Below, piece after piece: positions 32,564-41,723 of a stretch of 64,000 bases of DNA; within the stretch, counting starts at the first letter, position 1; each line of letters opens with the position of its first letter. The notes beneath the pieces are model-generated. The model was not told where the DNA came from, made no database searches, and was given only the letters and a program-made list of their open reading frames with translations. Origin of the DNA: CAYQQQ01 sp964420125 (GTDB taxonomy: Bacteria; Actinomycetota; Acidimicrobiia; Acidimicrobiales; Microtrichaceae); NCBI GenBank assembly GCA_964420125.1, contig CAYQQQ010000020.1, positions 17,352 through 81,351 on the forward strand. The letters run 5' to 3'. A program made the translations under genes and the position numbers.

Positions 32564-32593
32564 GCTGCCCGGCGGGCGGTACCCGGGCGCAGG

Positions 32594-33712
32594 TCAGCCT
32601 CGGCGCTGCCGTGCGAAGAACTCCCAGGACAGCTCCGTGGCGTCGATCTCCTCGGTGGTGGAGCCCACGATCTGCGAGATCGGACCGGTGAGGCTGTCGG
32701 ATCCCGGCCAGGTGTGCCCGCCGTCGAGCACGATCCACATCTCGGCGTCGCCGCCGTCCGGGCAGTCCCACACACGGTGCACGATGGCGTCGGAGACCTG
32801 TTCGTCGTCGGGTTCGGCGCACCCGTTGGCCCCTGCCCACGCCGCAGCCGCCGCCGGGTAGCCCTCACCGTCGAGATCCGCCTCCGGAAGCGTCGTCGGG
32901 GTGATCGGCTGGCCGCTGAGCAGCTCGGGGAGCACCTGGCCCACCCCACCGTTGAACATCAGGATCGGGTCGGCCGTGCCGTGGAAGGTGAGCATCGGCA
33001 CCGCCCCGGCCGGCTCGCACCCCTCGGGGAAGGCGACACCCGCCACCGGAGCGATCGCGGCGAAGGTGGTGGCCCGGGAGCACCCGAGGGCCGAGGACAG
33101 GAGCGCTCCGTTGGAGAGTCCGGTGGCGTACACGCGGGACGTGTCGATGCAGAGGTCCTCCCCCAGCCGTGCGACCAGCGCGTCGACGAAGCGAGCATCG
33201 GTGTTGGCGCCGGTGGGGTCGACGTTCCAGCTCGCCAGCACACCGGAGCCGTGGGGATAGGCCACCACGAACCCCTCGCGCTGGGCGACGGCGTCGTAGG
33301 CGGAGGTGCGGGCATGGAGCTCTGCTCCTTCGGAGAGGCCGTGGAAGTCCAGCACCAGGGGCGCCGGGTCGGTGGCATCCGGCGGCACGGTGAGCAGGTA
33401 CCAGCGCTCGGCGCCGTCCACCTCCAACGTGCGCCGCTCCTGGACTGCCGGAGCCGCCTGATCCTTCGCACAGCCCGGCGACGGCACCGCCGGGGCATCA
33501 GCCGCGCCCCGGTCGTCGGTCGCGTCAGCCCGGTCCTCCGACGCGTCGGCCTGCGCCGCCGTGGCAGCTTCGCTCGGCGCCGCCTTCGCGGCGGGATCCT
33601 CACCACCGCAGCCGCTCAGCACTGCGAGGAGCCCCGAGAGCACGAGGAGCCACGCCGGCCACCGACCGGTGCGGCTGGGTGCACGGGACGGTGTGGGCGG
33701 TGTGCTCGTCAT
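32594..33712 (-). CDS. Exported lipoprotein esterase, PHB-depolymerase/LpqC-like
   Basis: A 372-residue lipoprotein. The signal peptide ends in a lipobox, VLSGC, with lipidated Cys35, followed by an Ala/Asp-rich linker. The esterase body has VLDFHGLSEGAELHARTS, the nucleophile elbow YATGLSNGALLSS, FHGTADPI (acid) and DGGHTWPGS (His), the pattern of polyhydroxybutyrate depolymerase/feruloyl-esterase-like LpqC. It should act on esters outside the membrane. The starts at 33712 and 33721 are both possible. Confidence 0.9.
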   Translation of the reverse strand: MTSTPPTPSRAPSRTGRWPAWLLVLSGLLAVLSGCGGEDPAAKAAPSEAATAAQADASEDRADATDDRGAADAPAVPSPGCAKDQAAPAVQERRTLEVDGAERWYLLTVPPDATDPAPLVLDFHGLSEGAELHARTSAYDAVAQREGFVVAYPHGSGVLASWNVDPTGANTDARFVDALVARLGEDLCIDTSRVYATGLSNGALLSSALGCSRATTFAAIAPVAGVAFPEGCEPAGAVPMLTFHGTADPILMFNGGVGQVLPELLSGQPITPTTLPEADLDGEGYPAAAAAWAGANGCAEPDDEQVSDAIVHRVWDCPDGGDAEMWIVLDGGHTWPGSDSLTGPISQIVGSTTEEIDATELSWEFFARQRRG

Positions 33713-33791
33713 GTGCCCCATCTTGTCCCACCGCGGAGGGCAGAGCCCCGACGGCCGGGGGTGGCCGCGGATGGCGACGTGCCCGGCTCCA

Positions 33792-35465
33792 TCAGAGCGC
33801 GACGTGCAGCGAGTCCGCGGGCTCCGGGCGGTGCACCCCGCGAGGCCGCCACGGGAGCCCCTCGGACTCCCCCAGGAGGTCGGCGGCCAACCAGAGGATC
33901 GACAACCACATCTCGGTGCCCTGCAACCCCGGTTCGTCGGCGGTGGCGAAGCCGAACCCCGCCCCCGCCACCCAGTGCCCGGTCGTCGCCTCGACCAGCT
34001 CGGCGACCCGATCGCGCAGCTCGGCTCGACGGTGGTCGCTCTGGCGGGCGCAGAGCCACAGCGGGTGCACCACGTCCAGGACGTTGCAGGCGTTGCGATC
34101 CCGCTCGGAGAACCAGCCGTAGTCCCGGGCATGGGACGCCACCGTGTCGATCACCGCCTCGGGATCCGCCAGCGGCTCGCCGAACTGGGCGAACGTGCCC
34201 CGGGTGAGCCGGTAGAAGCCGTTCACGGGCATCAGCCATCCCCAGGTGTCGTCTGGTGGCCCCCACATGCCGCTGCGCCGATCGCGGCGGGTCTGCAACC
34301 AGCCGAACAGCGCCTCCAGCGATCGGTCGGAGCCGTGGTGACGTCGGTTCAGGTAGACGGCGGTGCCGAAGAAGTCGACCCACGACCCCGCCGGCCAGGC
34401 CAAGGTGCGCCACGGCAGCTCGTCGAGGCGCACGAGGAGCTCCTCGGCGGACAGCTCCTCCACCACCCGCACCGGGTGCCGCGGCGCCGCGCCGAGCACC
34501 TCCAGCGCGTAGCCCACCGACAGCACGCCGTAGTGGTGGAACTCCTCACCCAACCGCCAGGCCAGCGGGTCCTCCGGGAGGCCCTCGGCTGGATCGGGGA
34601 ACAGCCCGGTGGAGGGATCCTGGAGGCCCCGAAGGGCATCGGACCAGCGAGTCGGTCCACCCGGGAGCTCCGCCAGGCCGTCGAAGGCGCCGGCGATCTC
34701 CACCGCGTCGCAGCCGGCCCGGGTGGTTGCGGCGGCGCCGGGGTGGTCGAGCCATCCGTCCCCCTCGGGCCGTTCGCAGCGCGCCAGCACGTCCGGCCAC
34801 TGCGACGCCGCCCGTTCGGCGAAGGCCCCAAGTGGGCCGGAGCCGGACCGGGCCGAGGCGCGGGCGGTGCCCCACCGATCGCCTCTGCCGTGGCGACGGT
34901 CCCGCAGCAGGCAGGCCGGCACACCTCCCACCACGCTCCAGGGCGCCACGTCGTGGGTGACCACCGCGCCGGCGCCGACCACGCTGTGGGCGCCCACGGT
35001 CACCCCGTCGCAGATCACGGCGTGGGTGCCGATCCACACGTCGTCCTCCACCACGATCCCCTCCTCGGTGAGCCCCTGCAACCAGATGGGCACCTCGAGG
35101 TCCCCGGTGACGTGGTTGAACCCGTAGAGGGCGGCGTGGCTGGCGATGCGCACCCCGTCGCCGATGGTCACCCTGCCCGCCACCGTCACGTGCGGGTTGA
35201 GCGACGTGTCGGCACCGATGCGGACGTGGTCGCGGATCTGGCAGCCCGAGGCGATGTAGCTGCGATCGCCGAGGTGCAGCTCGTCGCAGATCACCGCGGC
35301 GCCACGGGCCACGAAGGCACGTTCGCCGAAGGTGGCCCCGATGCGCTGGGCGAGCTCTTGCTGCCGCTCGGCCTGGCCGGGCCAGCTGCCCGACTCGGAC
35401 CACACCGCGTGCCACGGCTCGTGCTCCACCTGCTCCTCGGTGACCCTCGGATCGCCGATCTCCAT
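33792..35465 (-). CDS. Hexapeptide-repeat acyltransferase fused to an alpha/alpha-toroid domain
   Basis: A 557-residue two-domain protein. Residues about 40-185 are a left-handed beta-helix with hexapeptide repeats (DRSYIASGCQIRDHVRIGAD; VWIGTHAVICDGVTVGAHSVVGAGAVV), as in maltose/virginiamycin-type O-acetyltransferases, with a candidate catalytic His in GFNHVTGD. Residues about 200-557 are helical, with recurring W, G and H and segments such as WGWLMPVNGFYRLTRGTFAQFG, resembling alpha/alpha toroids of glycoside hydrolases, lyases or terpene cyclases. I know no named family with this order. It is divergent from the GH5 gene, so a role in glycan or glycolipid acetylation is plausible. Confidence 0.8.
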   Translation of the reverse strand: MEIGDPRVTEEQVEHEPWHAVWSESGSWPGQAERQQELAQRIGATFGERAFVARGAAVICDELHLGDRSYIASGCQIRDHVRIGADTSLNPHVTVAGRVTIGDGVRIASHAALYGFNHVTGDLEVPIWLQGLTEEGIVVEDDVWIGTHAVICDGVTVGAHSVVGAGAVVTHDVAPWSVVGGVPACLLRDRRHGRGDRWGTARASARSGSGPLGAFAERAASQWPDVLARCERPEGDGWLDHPGAAATTRAGCDAVEIAGAFDGLAELPGGPTRWSDALRGLQDPSTGLFPDPAEGLPEDPLAWRLGEEFHHYGVLSVGYALEVLGAAPRHPVRVVEELSAEELLVRLDELPWRTLAWPAGSWVDFFGTAVYLNRRHHGSDRSLEALFGWLQTRRDRRSGMWGPPDDTWGWLMPVNGFYRLTRGTFAQFGEPLADPEAVIDTVASHARDYGWFSERDRNACNVLDVVHPLWLCARQSDHRRAELRDRVAELVEATTGHWVAGAGFGFATADEPGLQGTEMWLSILWLAADLLGESEGLPWRPRGVHRPEPADSLHVAL

Positions 35466-35490
35466 GGCGCCGCACCCTACCGTCCCCCCA

Positions 35491-35547
35491 CCCCGTTCTG
35501 TTCACCCCACATCGCGCACAGCGCGACCTGGGGTGAACAGAACGGGG
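35491..35547. repeat. GTTCTGTT-type palindromic element, copy 3, between divergent genes
   Basis: Core arms are 35495-35517 and 35521-35543 around the loop ACA, with two mismatched positions near the loop. The stem extends outward by CCCC/GGGG. It has the same core subtype as copies 1 and 4. Both neighbours are transcribed away from it, 26 bases from one start and 22 from the other, so it is not a terminator and probably sits over or in their promoters or leaders. Confidence 0.92.
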
Positions 35548-35568
35548 GGTCGGGGTAGGGTCACGGAG

Positions 35569-37008
35569 GTGCGGGGGCGTTCGGTGGGGATCGTGCTGGT
35601 GGCCGCGGCGTTGAGCGCGCTCGGCCTGGTGGCCTGTGCGACGCCGACCACCGCGAGGTTCCCGTCGGGCGCGGGTGGGGTGGTCTCGGTGGCGCCGCCC
35701 GACATGGCCGGTCCGCTGCACCTGCGTGGCCGCCGGCTCGTGGACGCCGAAGGGCGCGTGGTGCTGATCCACGGGATCAACTCGGTGAACAAGGCTGCGC
35801 CCTTCATCTCCCCGCTCGGCGGAGGTTGGCTGGGTCCCGACGAGCTCGACCGGCTGCGCGCCGAGGGGATGAACGGGGTGCGCCTCGGGGTGTGGGCCGC
35901 CGCGCTCCTGCCCGAACCCGGGGTGATCGACCACGACCACCTCGACGACGTGGCCGGGGTGGTCGAGGCCCTCGACGACGCGGGCTTCTGGGTGCTGCTC
36001 GACTTCCACCAGGACGTGTTCTGGGGGATGCCGGCATGGGCCACCACACCGGCCGCCGCCGCCGCGTCCGAGGAGCCCTCACCGCTGCTGTCGTGGATCG
36101 GGTGGGCGGCTGCCTACACCTCCGAGCGCTCCAACCGGCAGTGGCAGGACTGGTGGTCCGACGTGGAGATCGTTCCCGGCAGGAGCGTGCAGGAGCTCTA
36201 CGCCGAAGGGGTGGCGGCGGTGGCCGCCCGCTTCGCCGATGCCTCCAACGTGGTCGGCATCGACCTGCTCAACGAGCCCTACCCGGGCGCCGACCTGTTC
36301 CAGTGCCTGCAGTCCTGTCCGGGGCGCTACCAGCAGGTCGCCGCCGCGTTCCGCGGACTCACCGACGCCGTGCGGGCGGTGGCACCGCAGCTTCCGGTGT
36401 GGTGGGAGCCCTTCACCCTCGGGCCACCGTTCCCCGGCGTGGCCGACCCGGGTGACGGGATCGGCCTGTCGTTCCACACCTACTGCCTCCACACCGACGG
36501 CGGCACCCCGGTGGCCCCGTCGCCGGCCGAGCAGGCGCTCTGCGACGGCGTCTACGACGCCGCCGTCGACGGTGCGGCCGCCGTGTCGAGGCGCTGGGAC
36601 GCCCCGGCGATGCTCACCGAGTTCGGAGCCTCCCAGAGCCCGCTCAACGCCACCGGCGGCGTCACCCGGGCCGACGAGCAGCTGATCTCCTGGTTCCACT
36701 GGCACGGCCCCAACGACTACCCGGAGGTGGTGCGCACCCAGCTGGTGAGAACCTACGCCCAGGCCACCGCCGGAACCCCCACCCGCCAGCGCTTCGACCC
36801 GGCCACCGGCGACTTCGAGCTGCGCTACCTGCCCGACCACGCCGTGGACGCGCCCACCAGCATCGTTGTGCCCGGCGCCCACTACCCCGACGGCTACGAG
36901 GTCACCGTCACCGGCGGCACCGTCACATCACCCCCCGACGCTGGGCGGCTCACCGTGGTGGCCGACTCCGGATCGTCGGAGGTGGTCGTGCGAGTCGCAC
37001 GGGCCTGA
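35569..37008 (+). CDS. GH5 endoglycoceramidase-like exported glycosidase
   Basis: A 479-residue protein. The signal peptide ends in the lipobox-like LVAC, implying a surface lipoprotein. The GH5 barrel opens with LVDAEGRVVLIHGINSVNK, typical of endoglycoceramidase-type enzymes. The acid/base is Glu236 (LLNEPYPG) and the nucleophile Glu351 (LTEFGAS). WVLLDFHQDVF and WHWHGPND are other barrel landmarks. A C-terminal beta domain (VVPGAHYPDGYEV) follows. It should cleave a glycoside, possibly a glycolipid headgroup. The GTG at 35569 follows AGGG. It leads a three-gene cassette. Confidence 0.9.
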   Translation: MRGRSVGIVLVAAALSALGLVACATPTTARFPSGAGGVVSVAPPDMAGPLHLRGRRLVDAEGRVVLIHGINSVNKAAPFISPLGGGWLGPDELDRLRAEGMNGVRLGVWAAALLPEPGVIDHDHLDDVAGVVEALDDAGFWVLLDFHQDVFWGMPAWATTPAAAAASEEPSPLLSWIGWAAAYTSERSNRQWQDWWSDVEIVPGRSVQELYAEGVAAVAARFADASNVVGIDLLNEPYPGADLFQCLQSCPGRYQQVAAAFRGLTDAVRAVAPQLPVWWEPFTLGPPFPGVADPGDGIGLSFHTYCLHTDGGTPVAPSPAEQALCDGVYDAAVDGAAAVSRRWDAPAMLTEFGASQSPLNATGGVTRADEQLISWFHWHGPNDYPEVVRTQLVRTYAQATAGTPTRQRFDPATGDFELRYLPDHAVDAPTSIVVPGAHYPDGYEVTVTGGTVTSPPDAGRLTVVADSGSSEVVVRVARA

Positions 37009-37073
37009 CCTGCCACGGAGGACACCGGCCGTCGCGGCAGGCAGCCGGGGCACCGTTGGGGCAGACTCCGGCG

Positions 37074-37970
37074 GTGGACCCGAGCGCAGACCAGGACGAC
37101 GAACGGGGCACCGCGATCGGACCGTGGCGCTACGTCTGGCGTGACGTGCCGAGGCCGTTCGTGCACCCCGTCACCACGCCCGCCGGCCACGTGCTGTCGC
37201 GGGACGCCCCCGAAGACCACTGGTGGCACCACGCCCTCTGGTTCACGGTCAAGTACGTCAACGGCGAGAACTTCTGGGAGGAGTTCGACGAGTTCGGCCT
37301 GCTCGTGCAAGCGGAGCCTCCCGAGCTGCGCACCGACGACGACGGCCGTGTGCACGCCCGCAGCGACATCTCCTGGCAGCGTCCCGGCGGTGCACAGGTG
37401 GCGGTGCAGGAGGTCTGCGACCTCGTGGTGTCGACGAGCGACGACACCACGACCTGCGACTGGGACGTGCGGCTGGTCCCTGCGCTCGACACGGTGTTCG
37501 ACCGGACCCCCTTCACCACCTGGGGCGGCTACGGCGGCCTCACGCTGCGCGGCCGCGGCGACTGGCACGACACCGAGCTGCGCCTGCCCGACGGCGACGC
37601 GCGGCCCCGGGTGCTCGGGGATCGGGCGGAGTGGCTCGCCCTGGAAGGCCCCCTGGCCACCAAGAGCGGGAACGACGCGGAGGTGGGCATCGCCCTGTTC
37701 GACCACCCCGACAACCCGACCTTCCCCACCCCCTGGTACGCCAGCACCAAGGCCGACACCTACGGCGACGAGGGGTGGTCCAACTTCGCCAACGCCGCCT
37801 TCCTGTGGGAAGGCCCCGTGGAGGTGGCCGCCGGCGACACGCTGCGGCTCCGTCACCGGGTGCTGACCCACGACGGACGCTGGAGCACCGAGCGGCTGCA
37901 GCAGGAGTGGTCCGCCTGGGCAGCCGGGGAGACCGGAGAGCCCGGAGAACCCGGAGTGGGCGCATCGTGA
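37074..37970 (+). CDS. PmoA-like protein (DUF6807)
   Basis: A 298-residue protein with RPFVHPVTTPAGHVLSRDAPEDHWWHHALWF, the signature of the family labelled 'methane oxygenase PmoA' (DUF6807). Despite the label it is not a methane monooxygenase. It is a beta-sandwich protein often found in carbohydrate-utilisation loci. Conserved His/Trp/Asp residues in that segment suggest a sugar site. The GTG start at 37074 has no clear ribosome site. Its stop overlaps the next start by GTGA, coupling it to the DUF2264-glycosyltransferase fusion. Confidence 0.85.
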   Translation: MDPSADQDDERGTAIGPWRYVWRDVPRPFVHPVTTPAGHVLSRDAPEDHWWHHALWFTVKYVNGENFWEEFDEFGLLVQAEPPELRTDDDGRVHARSDISWQRPGGAQVAVQEVCDLVVSTSDDTTTCDWDVRLVPALDTVFDRTPFTTWGGYGGLTLRGRGDWHDTELRLPDGDARPRVLGDRAEWLALEGPLATKSGNDAEVGIALFDHPDNPTFPTPWYASTKADTYGDEGWSNFANAAFLWEGPVEVAAGDTLRLRHRVLTHDGRWSTERLQQEWSAWAAGETGEPGEPGVGAS

Positions 37971-40678
37971 CCGGCACCCCGCACGACGGCGACCCTGTGG
38001 CGTCGCCACCCACGAGCTCGGCGGCCAGCAGGCTGTCGCAGCGCCTCGAAGCCCTGGTGCTCGACTCCCTCGAGGCCCTGCACGCCACGCACCTGCGCGG
38101 GTGGCGGGTCCCCGGCACCTTCGGAGGGCACCCGGTGGAACCCGACGTGGCCGCCGACCTGGCGTTCACCCTCTCCCACCTCCACGACCTGGGGGTCGAG
38201 CAGGTCGCCGGCGAGCCGCTCGATGAGGTCATCTCCTCGGTGCTGCGCCGCATCGACGGTCGCCGCACCCACACGTTCTTCTCCTACCGGGTGGCCGAGA
38301 CCCTCGCTCGCTTCGGCCGCTTCGACGACAACCCGTTGATGGACCGCTGGAGCGACGAGGAGCGTGCCAACGTGGCCACCGCGGTCGACTCCACCGAGTG
38401 GATCGAGCTGCTGGAGCACGGCCTGCCCCGCAACTACGCGGCGGTGCTGGCCCGCTGCGAGGCCGCACGCCACGACCTCGGCCTCCCCGTCGACCACGTC
38501 GTGCTGACCGATCTGCTGGAGCGCACCGCCGCCATGTTGCGAACCAACCCCGGACGGTTCCTCGACGACTCCACCCACGGGGTGGGCCGCTACGACATCT
38601 ACAGCGCGGACGTGTGGCTGTTCACCGAGCCGCTGGCTCCCCTCCTGGGGGAGCTGTGGTTCGACGGGGTTGGCGCGGCGCTGGGCTTGGTGGAGGCGGT
38701 GGCGCCACCCGACGGGTCCTCGGTGTGCTGGGGTCGCTCGGCGGGGGTGCTCGGCGTGGCCCTCACCCTGGAGCTGGCGGCGCTGGCGCTGGCCGAGCAC
38801 CCGGTCCGCCCGGAGTGGACAGGGCGACCGGAGTGGTGGCTGGCCCAGGGGGCCGCCGCGGCGACCGCAATGCCGGGATGGTTCGACCGAGGACTGATCA
38901 GCGCCCACCAGCACCGCTCCCCCTACGCATACCGCGGCCCGTTCCGCCGCCTGCAGATGACCCTCGACGTGCTGGGGAAGCTGGCCTGGGCCGCGGCCAG
39001 GTTGCGCTCGCCGGAGGCGGCCGGCCATCCCGACCCGCTCGACGACCTTCCCGGGCCGGGCACCATCGATCGCCTCGTGCGCTTCGAGGCCGACCGCCAC
39101 GCCGGCGTGTGGAGCGCGGACGACGGGCGCGTCGGGCTGGTCGTGCCCTTCGTCGGCGCCACCACGAGCGACTACCTGGCCGCGCCGCGACGGCCGGGGC
39201 TGTGGGAGGTCCCCGTCGACGCCCCGCTGGTGTGCTGGGTGCCGATGGTGGCGGCGCGTCACCGCCGGTGGGCACCCGCCGGCATCCCCGACGAGCTGCA
39301 CCACGGGGAGCGGCGGGTCGAGGCCGCCTGGCAGGGCCTCGCCACGACCGGAGAGCTCGACCCACCTGCGGATACCGAGCGCCTGGGCGGCTCCTGCCGC
39401 GTGGCCTACGACCTGGAGGACCGCGCCGTGCGCCTCGGGGTGGAGCTCCGACTCGACGAGCTCCCCGACGCCGTGGGGGTGGCGATCCCCGAAGCGCAGC
39501 ACCGCCCGCTGCGGGTGGAGGTGGTCGAGGATCCTGCGGGGATCGCGCACCTCGACCTGGTCGACACCGATGGGATCGCCGAGTGGCGCAGCTACCACGG
39601 TGAGCTCCCGATGGTGCACCAGATCGATCTCGACGCAGCGCGGACGATCTCGCTCGGCCTCCGGGTCACGCCCACGATCCGGGTGGCCAGCACCGCCCAC
39701 GGCCACCACTACGACCGCAGCCTCTACGTTCCCCTCGAGGCCGACCGTCGTGCGGTGTCACGCCCCTCGCCGCTGGGCCCGCTGGCCGACCCCACCGTGT
39801 CGCTGGCCGACATCGACGTGTTCCACCTGCACTGGCCGGAGTGGCTGGCCTTCGACGACCTCGTCACGCACCGCCGCATCGCCGAGGAGCTGGCAGACGC
39901 CGGGGTGCCCGTGGTGTGGACGGTGCACAACCTCACCCCGCACGAGAAGCGGCCCGAGGTGTACGACCCGATCTACCAGCTGTGGGCCGAACGGGTTGCC
40001 GTCGCCATCCACCACTCCGCCTGGGGCGAGCAGGTGGTGCGGCAGCGCTACCGCTTCGGCGGCTCGGTGCGCCACGTGGTCGTCCCCCACGGCCACTTCG
40101 GCGACCTCTACCCCACCGCCGGCACGCCCCGCGACGAGGCGGCGGCGAGCCTCGGTCTGCCGCCGGCGCCGATCCGCATCGGCGTGCTGGGGGCGCCCCG
40201 CGCCGAGCGACGGGTCGGCGAGCTGCTGGCCGGCCTGGTGGCCAGCACCAACCACGACGTGCAGGTGTGCTGCTGGTCGCTCGCCCCCGGCGAGGAGGCG
40301 CCCGCCGACGACCGCCTGGCCGTCGCCGAGGTCTACGAGGTGGTCGACCCTTCCCTCTACGGGCTGCGCGCCGCGGCCTGTGACCTGCTGGCACTGCCCT
40401 TCGATCCCGACGGCGAGATGCTGGCCACCGGGGTGGCGGCCGATGTGGTCGGACTCGGCCTCGGGGCCCTGGTGAGCGACTGGGGCTACCTCGGCGAGGT
40501 CCTCGGGGATGCCGGCATCCCCATGGGCCACACCGCGGCCGCCATCGCCGGCGCGCTGGACCGGCTCACCCCCGAGGCGGTCGCCGCCGCCCGGGCCGCC
40601 GCCCGGAACCGTCGCGACGCGCTGGCCTGGTCGCTCCAGGCGGAGCGCACCTTCGCCCTGCTCGACTCCCTCCTTTGA
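37967..40678 (+). CDS. DUF2264 domain fused to a GT-B glycosyltransferase-like domain
   Basis: A 903-residue protein. Residues about 25-590 match DUF2264 in pattern (RFLDDSTHGVGRYDIYSADVWLFTEP, CWGRSAGVLGVALTLELAAL): an alpha/alpha toroid plus beta domain found near glycan-degrading enzymes. Residues about 610-903 look like a GT-B-fold transferase: DVFHLHWPEW, PVVWTVHNLTPHEKRPEVY, VVVPHGHFGDLYP, IRIGVLGAPRAER and a late acidic FDPDGEMLATGVAADVVGLGLGALVSDWGYLGEV. The fusion of a degrading-type toroid and a transferase in one chain is unusual. The GTG start overlaps the DUF6807 stop. Confidence 0.82.
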   Translation: MTGTPHDGDPVASPPTSSAASRLSQRLEALVLDSLEALHATHLRGWRVPGTFGGHPVEPDVAADLAFTLSHLHDLGVEQVAGEPLDEVISSVLRRIDGRRTHTFFSYRVAETLARFGRFDDNPLMDRWSDEERANVATAVDSTEWIELLEHGLPRNYAAVLARCEAARHDLGLPVDHVVLTDLLERTAAMLRTNPGRFLDDSTHGVGRYDIYSADVWLFTEPLAPLLGELWFDGVGAALGLVEAVAPPDGSSVCWGRSAGVLGVALTLELAALALAEHPVRPEWTGRPEWWLAQGAAAATAMPGWFDRGLISAHQHRSPYAYRGPFRRLQMTLDVLGKLAWAAARLRSPEAAGHPDPLDDLPGPGTIDRLVRFEADRHAGVWSADDGRVGLVVPFVGATTSDYLAAPRRPGLWEVPVDAPLVCWVPMVAARHRRWAPAGIPDELHHGERRVEAAWQGLATTGELDPPADTERLGGSCRVAYDLEDRAVRLGVELRLDELPDAVGVAIPEAQHRPLRVEVVEDPAGIAHLDLVDTDGIAEWRSYHGELPMVHQIDLDAARTISLGLRVTPTIRVASTAHGHHYDRSLYVPLEADRRAVSRPSPLGPLADPTVSLADIDVFHLHWPEWLAFDDLVTHRRIAEELADAGVPVVWTVHNLTPHEKRPEVYDPIYQLWAERVAVAIHHSAWGEQVVRQRYRFGGSVRHVVVPHGHFGDLYPTAGTPRDEAAASLGLPPAPIRIGVLGAPRAERRVGELLAGLVASTNHDVQVCCWSLAPGEEAPADDRLAVAEVYEVVDPSLYGLRAAACDLLALPFDPDGEMLATGVAADVVGLGLGALVSDWGYLGEVLGDAGIPMGHTAAAIAGALDRLTPEAVAAARAAARNRRDALAWSLQAERTFALLDSLL

Positions 40679-40681
40679 TGC

Positions 40682-40732
40682 CGTTCTGTTGACCGCAGAT
40701 CGCGCACAGCGCGACCTGCGGTCAACAGAACG
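40682..40732. repeat. GTTCTGTT-type palindromic element, copy 4
   Basis: Arms are 40683-40705 and 40709-40731 around the loop ACA, with one mismatch, plus one outer C-G pair. It begins 4 bases past the stop of the DUF2264 fusion and encodes the final residues and stop of the convergent DapA-like gene. With copy 3 it brackets the three-gene plus-strand cassette. Confidence 0.92.
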
Positions 40733-41723
40733 AAGGGAGGGCGTCGAGGCGGGCGGCGATGTCGGCCAGCACCTCGCGATCGGCGTCGGGGCGCGCCGGG
40801 GAGCCGGGATGGGTGAGGTCGTGGCCGATCCAGCCCCGCAGCTTCAGGAACATCGCCGCGTCGTGGCGGTAGGCGGGTACCGGCGCTCGGAAGGCGAACT
40901 GGCCGAGGTACTGGAGCAGGTCGTTGAGCTCCCAGAACCCCAGCTCGTCACCGGCTGCCCAGGCGGCGTCGCGGGCGGCGAAGGCGTCCGGCGCGAACGT
41001 CGACAGGCCGAGCAGGTAGTCGGAGCCGTACGCCACCATGTCGATGGCCAGGTCGTTGCCGGTGAGCACCAGGAACTCCGGTCGCACCCGATCCCGCAGG
41101 TCGAGGCGCGCCAGCTCCGGGAGGCGCCGCAGGCTGGAGTGCTTCGCCCCGGCCAGCTGGGGGATGTCCAGCAACTCCTCGAACGTGGCGAGCTCCCAGA
41201 TCCGCCCAGCGGGGTGGAACATCTCCCCCAGCTCGAAGCCCAGGAAGCGATCGACCGTCGAGCCGAGGCGCCGGTGGACCTCCACCAGCTCCCCCTCGGC
41301 CACGCCCGCCAACCCGTGGGAGGGGAACAGGATCGGGGTGCCCCCGACCGCCGCGATCGCCTCCATCGCCGCGGCGTAGGCCGGCTCGTCGAGGGGGTCG
41401 CCCGGAGCGTCGTCGACCAGGGCGCCGGCCACGAACCGGTCGGGGCCGTCCATCCCGGCGCCATCCAACCCAGCACAGAGCCCACCGACCAGGTCCAGCG
41501 CCGTGGCACGGTCCTGGGGCGACAGCAGCGGGCCGAAGCCGGTGTCCATGTTGACCGCCGGGACCAGACCGGCCTCGAGGGTGCGGACGACGTGCGCCTC
41601 GAAGCCCGCCCAGTCGATCCCACCGCCCTCGTCGAAGGGCAGCAGGATCGCCGAGTAGCCGCGGATGGATCGGCGGGGGCGCACCCGCTCCGACAGCGCG
41701 CGCCGCGCATCCTCGGCGTTCAC
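40722..41723 (-). CDS. DapA-family aldolase/lyase
   Basis: A 333-residue TIM-barrel aldolase of the dihydrodipicolinate synthase/N-acetylneuraminate lyase superfamily. The Schiff-base lysine is Lys194 (LAGAKHSS); GTPILFPSHG and a VNMDTGFGPL segment mark the barrel. Position and partners suggest cleavage of a 2-keto sugar acid rather than lysine synthesis. The GTG start overlaps the stop of the sugar-isomerase-like gene. The last three codons and the TGA (FC-stop) come from the palindrome at 40682-40732. Confidence 0.88.
   Translation of the reverse strand: MNAEDARRALSERVRPRRSIRGYSAILLPFDEGGGIDWAGFEAHVVRTLEAGLVPAVNMDTGFGPLLSPQDRATALDLVGGLCAGLDGAGMDGPDRFVAGALVDDAPGDPLDEPAYAAAMEAIAAVGGTPILFPSHGLAGVAEGELVEVHRRLGSTVDRFLGFELGEMFHPAGRIWELATFEELLDIPQLAGAKHSSLRRLPELARLDLRDRVRPEFLVLTGNDLAIDMVAYGSDYLLGLSTFAPDAFAARDAAWAAGDELGFWELNDLLQYLGQFAFRAPVPAYRHDAAMFLKLRGWIGHDLTHPGSPARPDADREVLADIAARLDALPSFC

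Noticed and set aside
32567..32588. Hairpin GCCCGG/CCGGGC between YceI and LpqC-like genes
   Set aside because: Only 6 bp with a 10-nt loop in GC-rich DNA; too weak to call a terminator.
37074..37970. Methane monooxygenase subunit (from the PmoA label)
   Set aside because: The protein is a soluble beta-sandwich DUF6807 type, with no TM helices, copper ligands or PmoB/PmoC partners.
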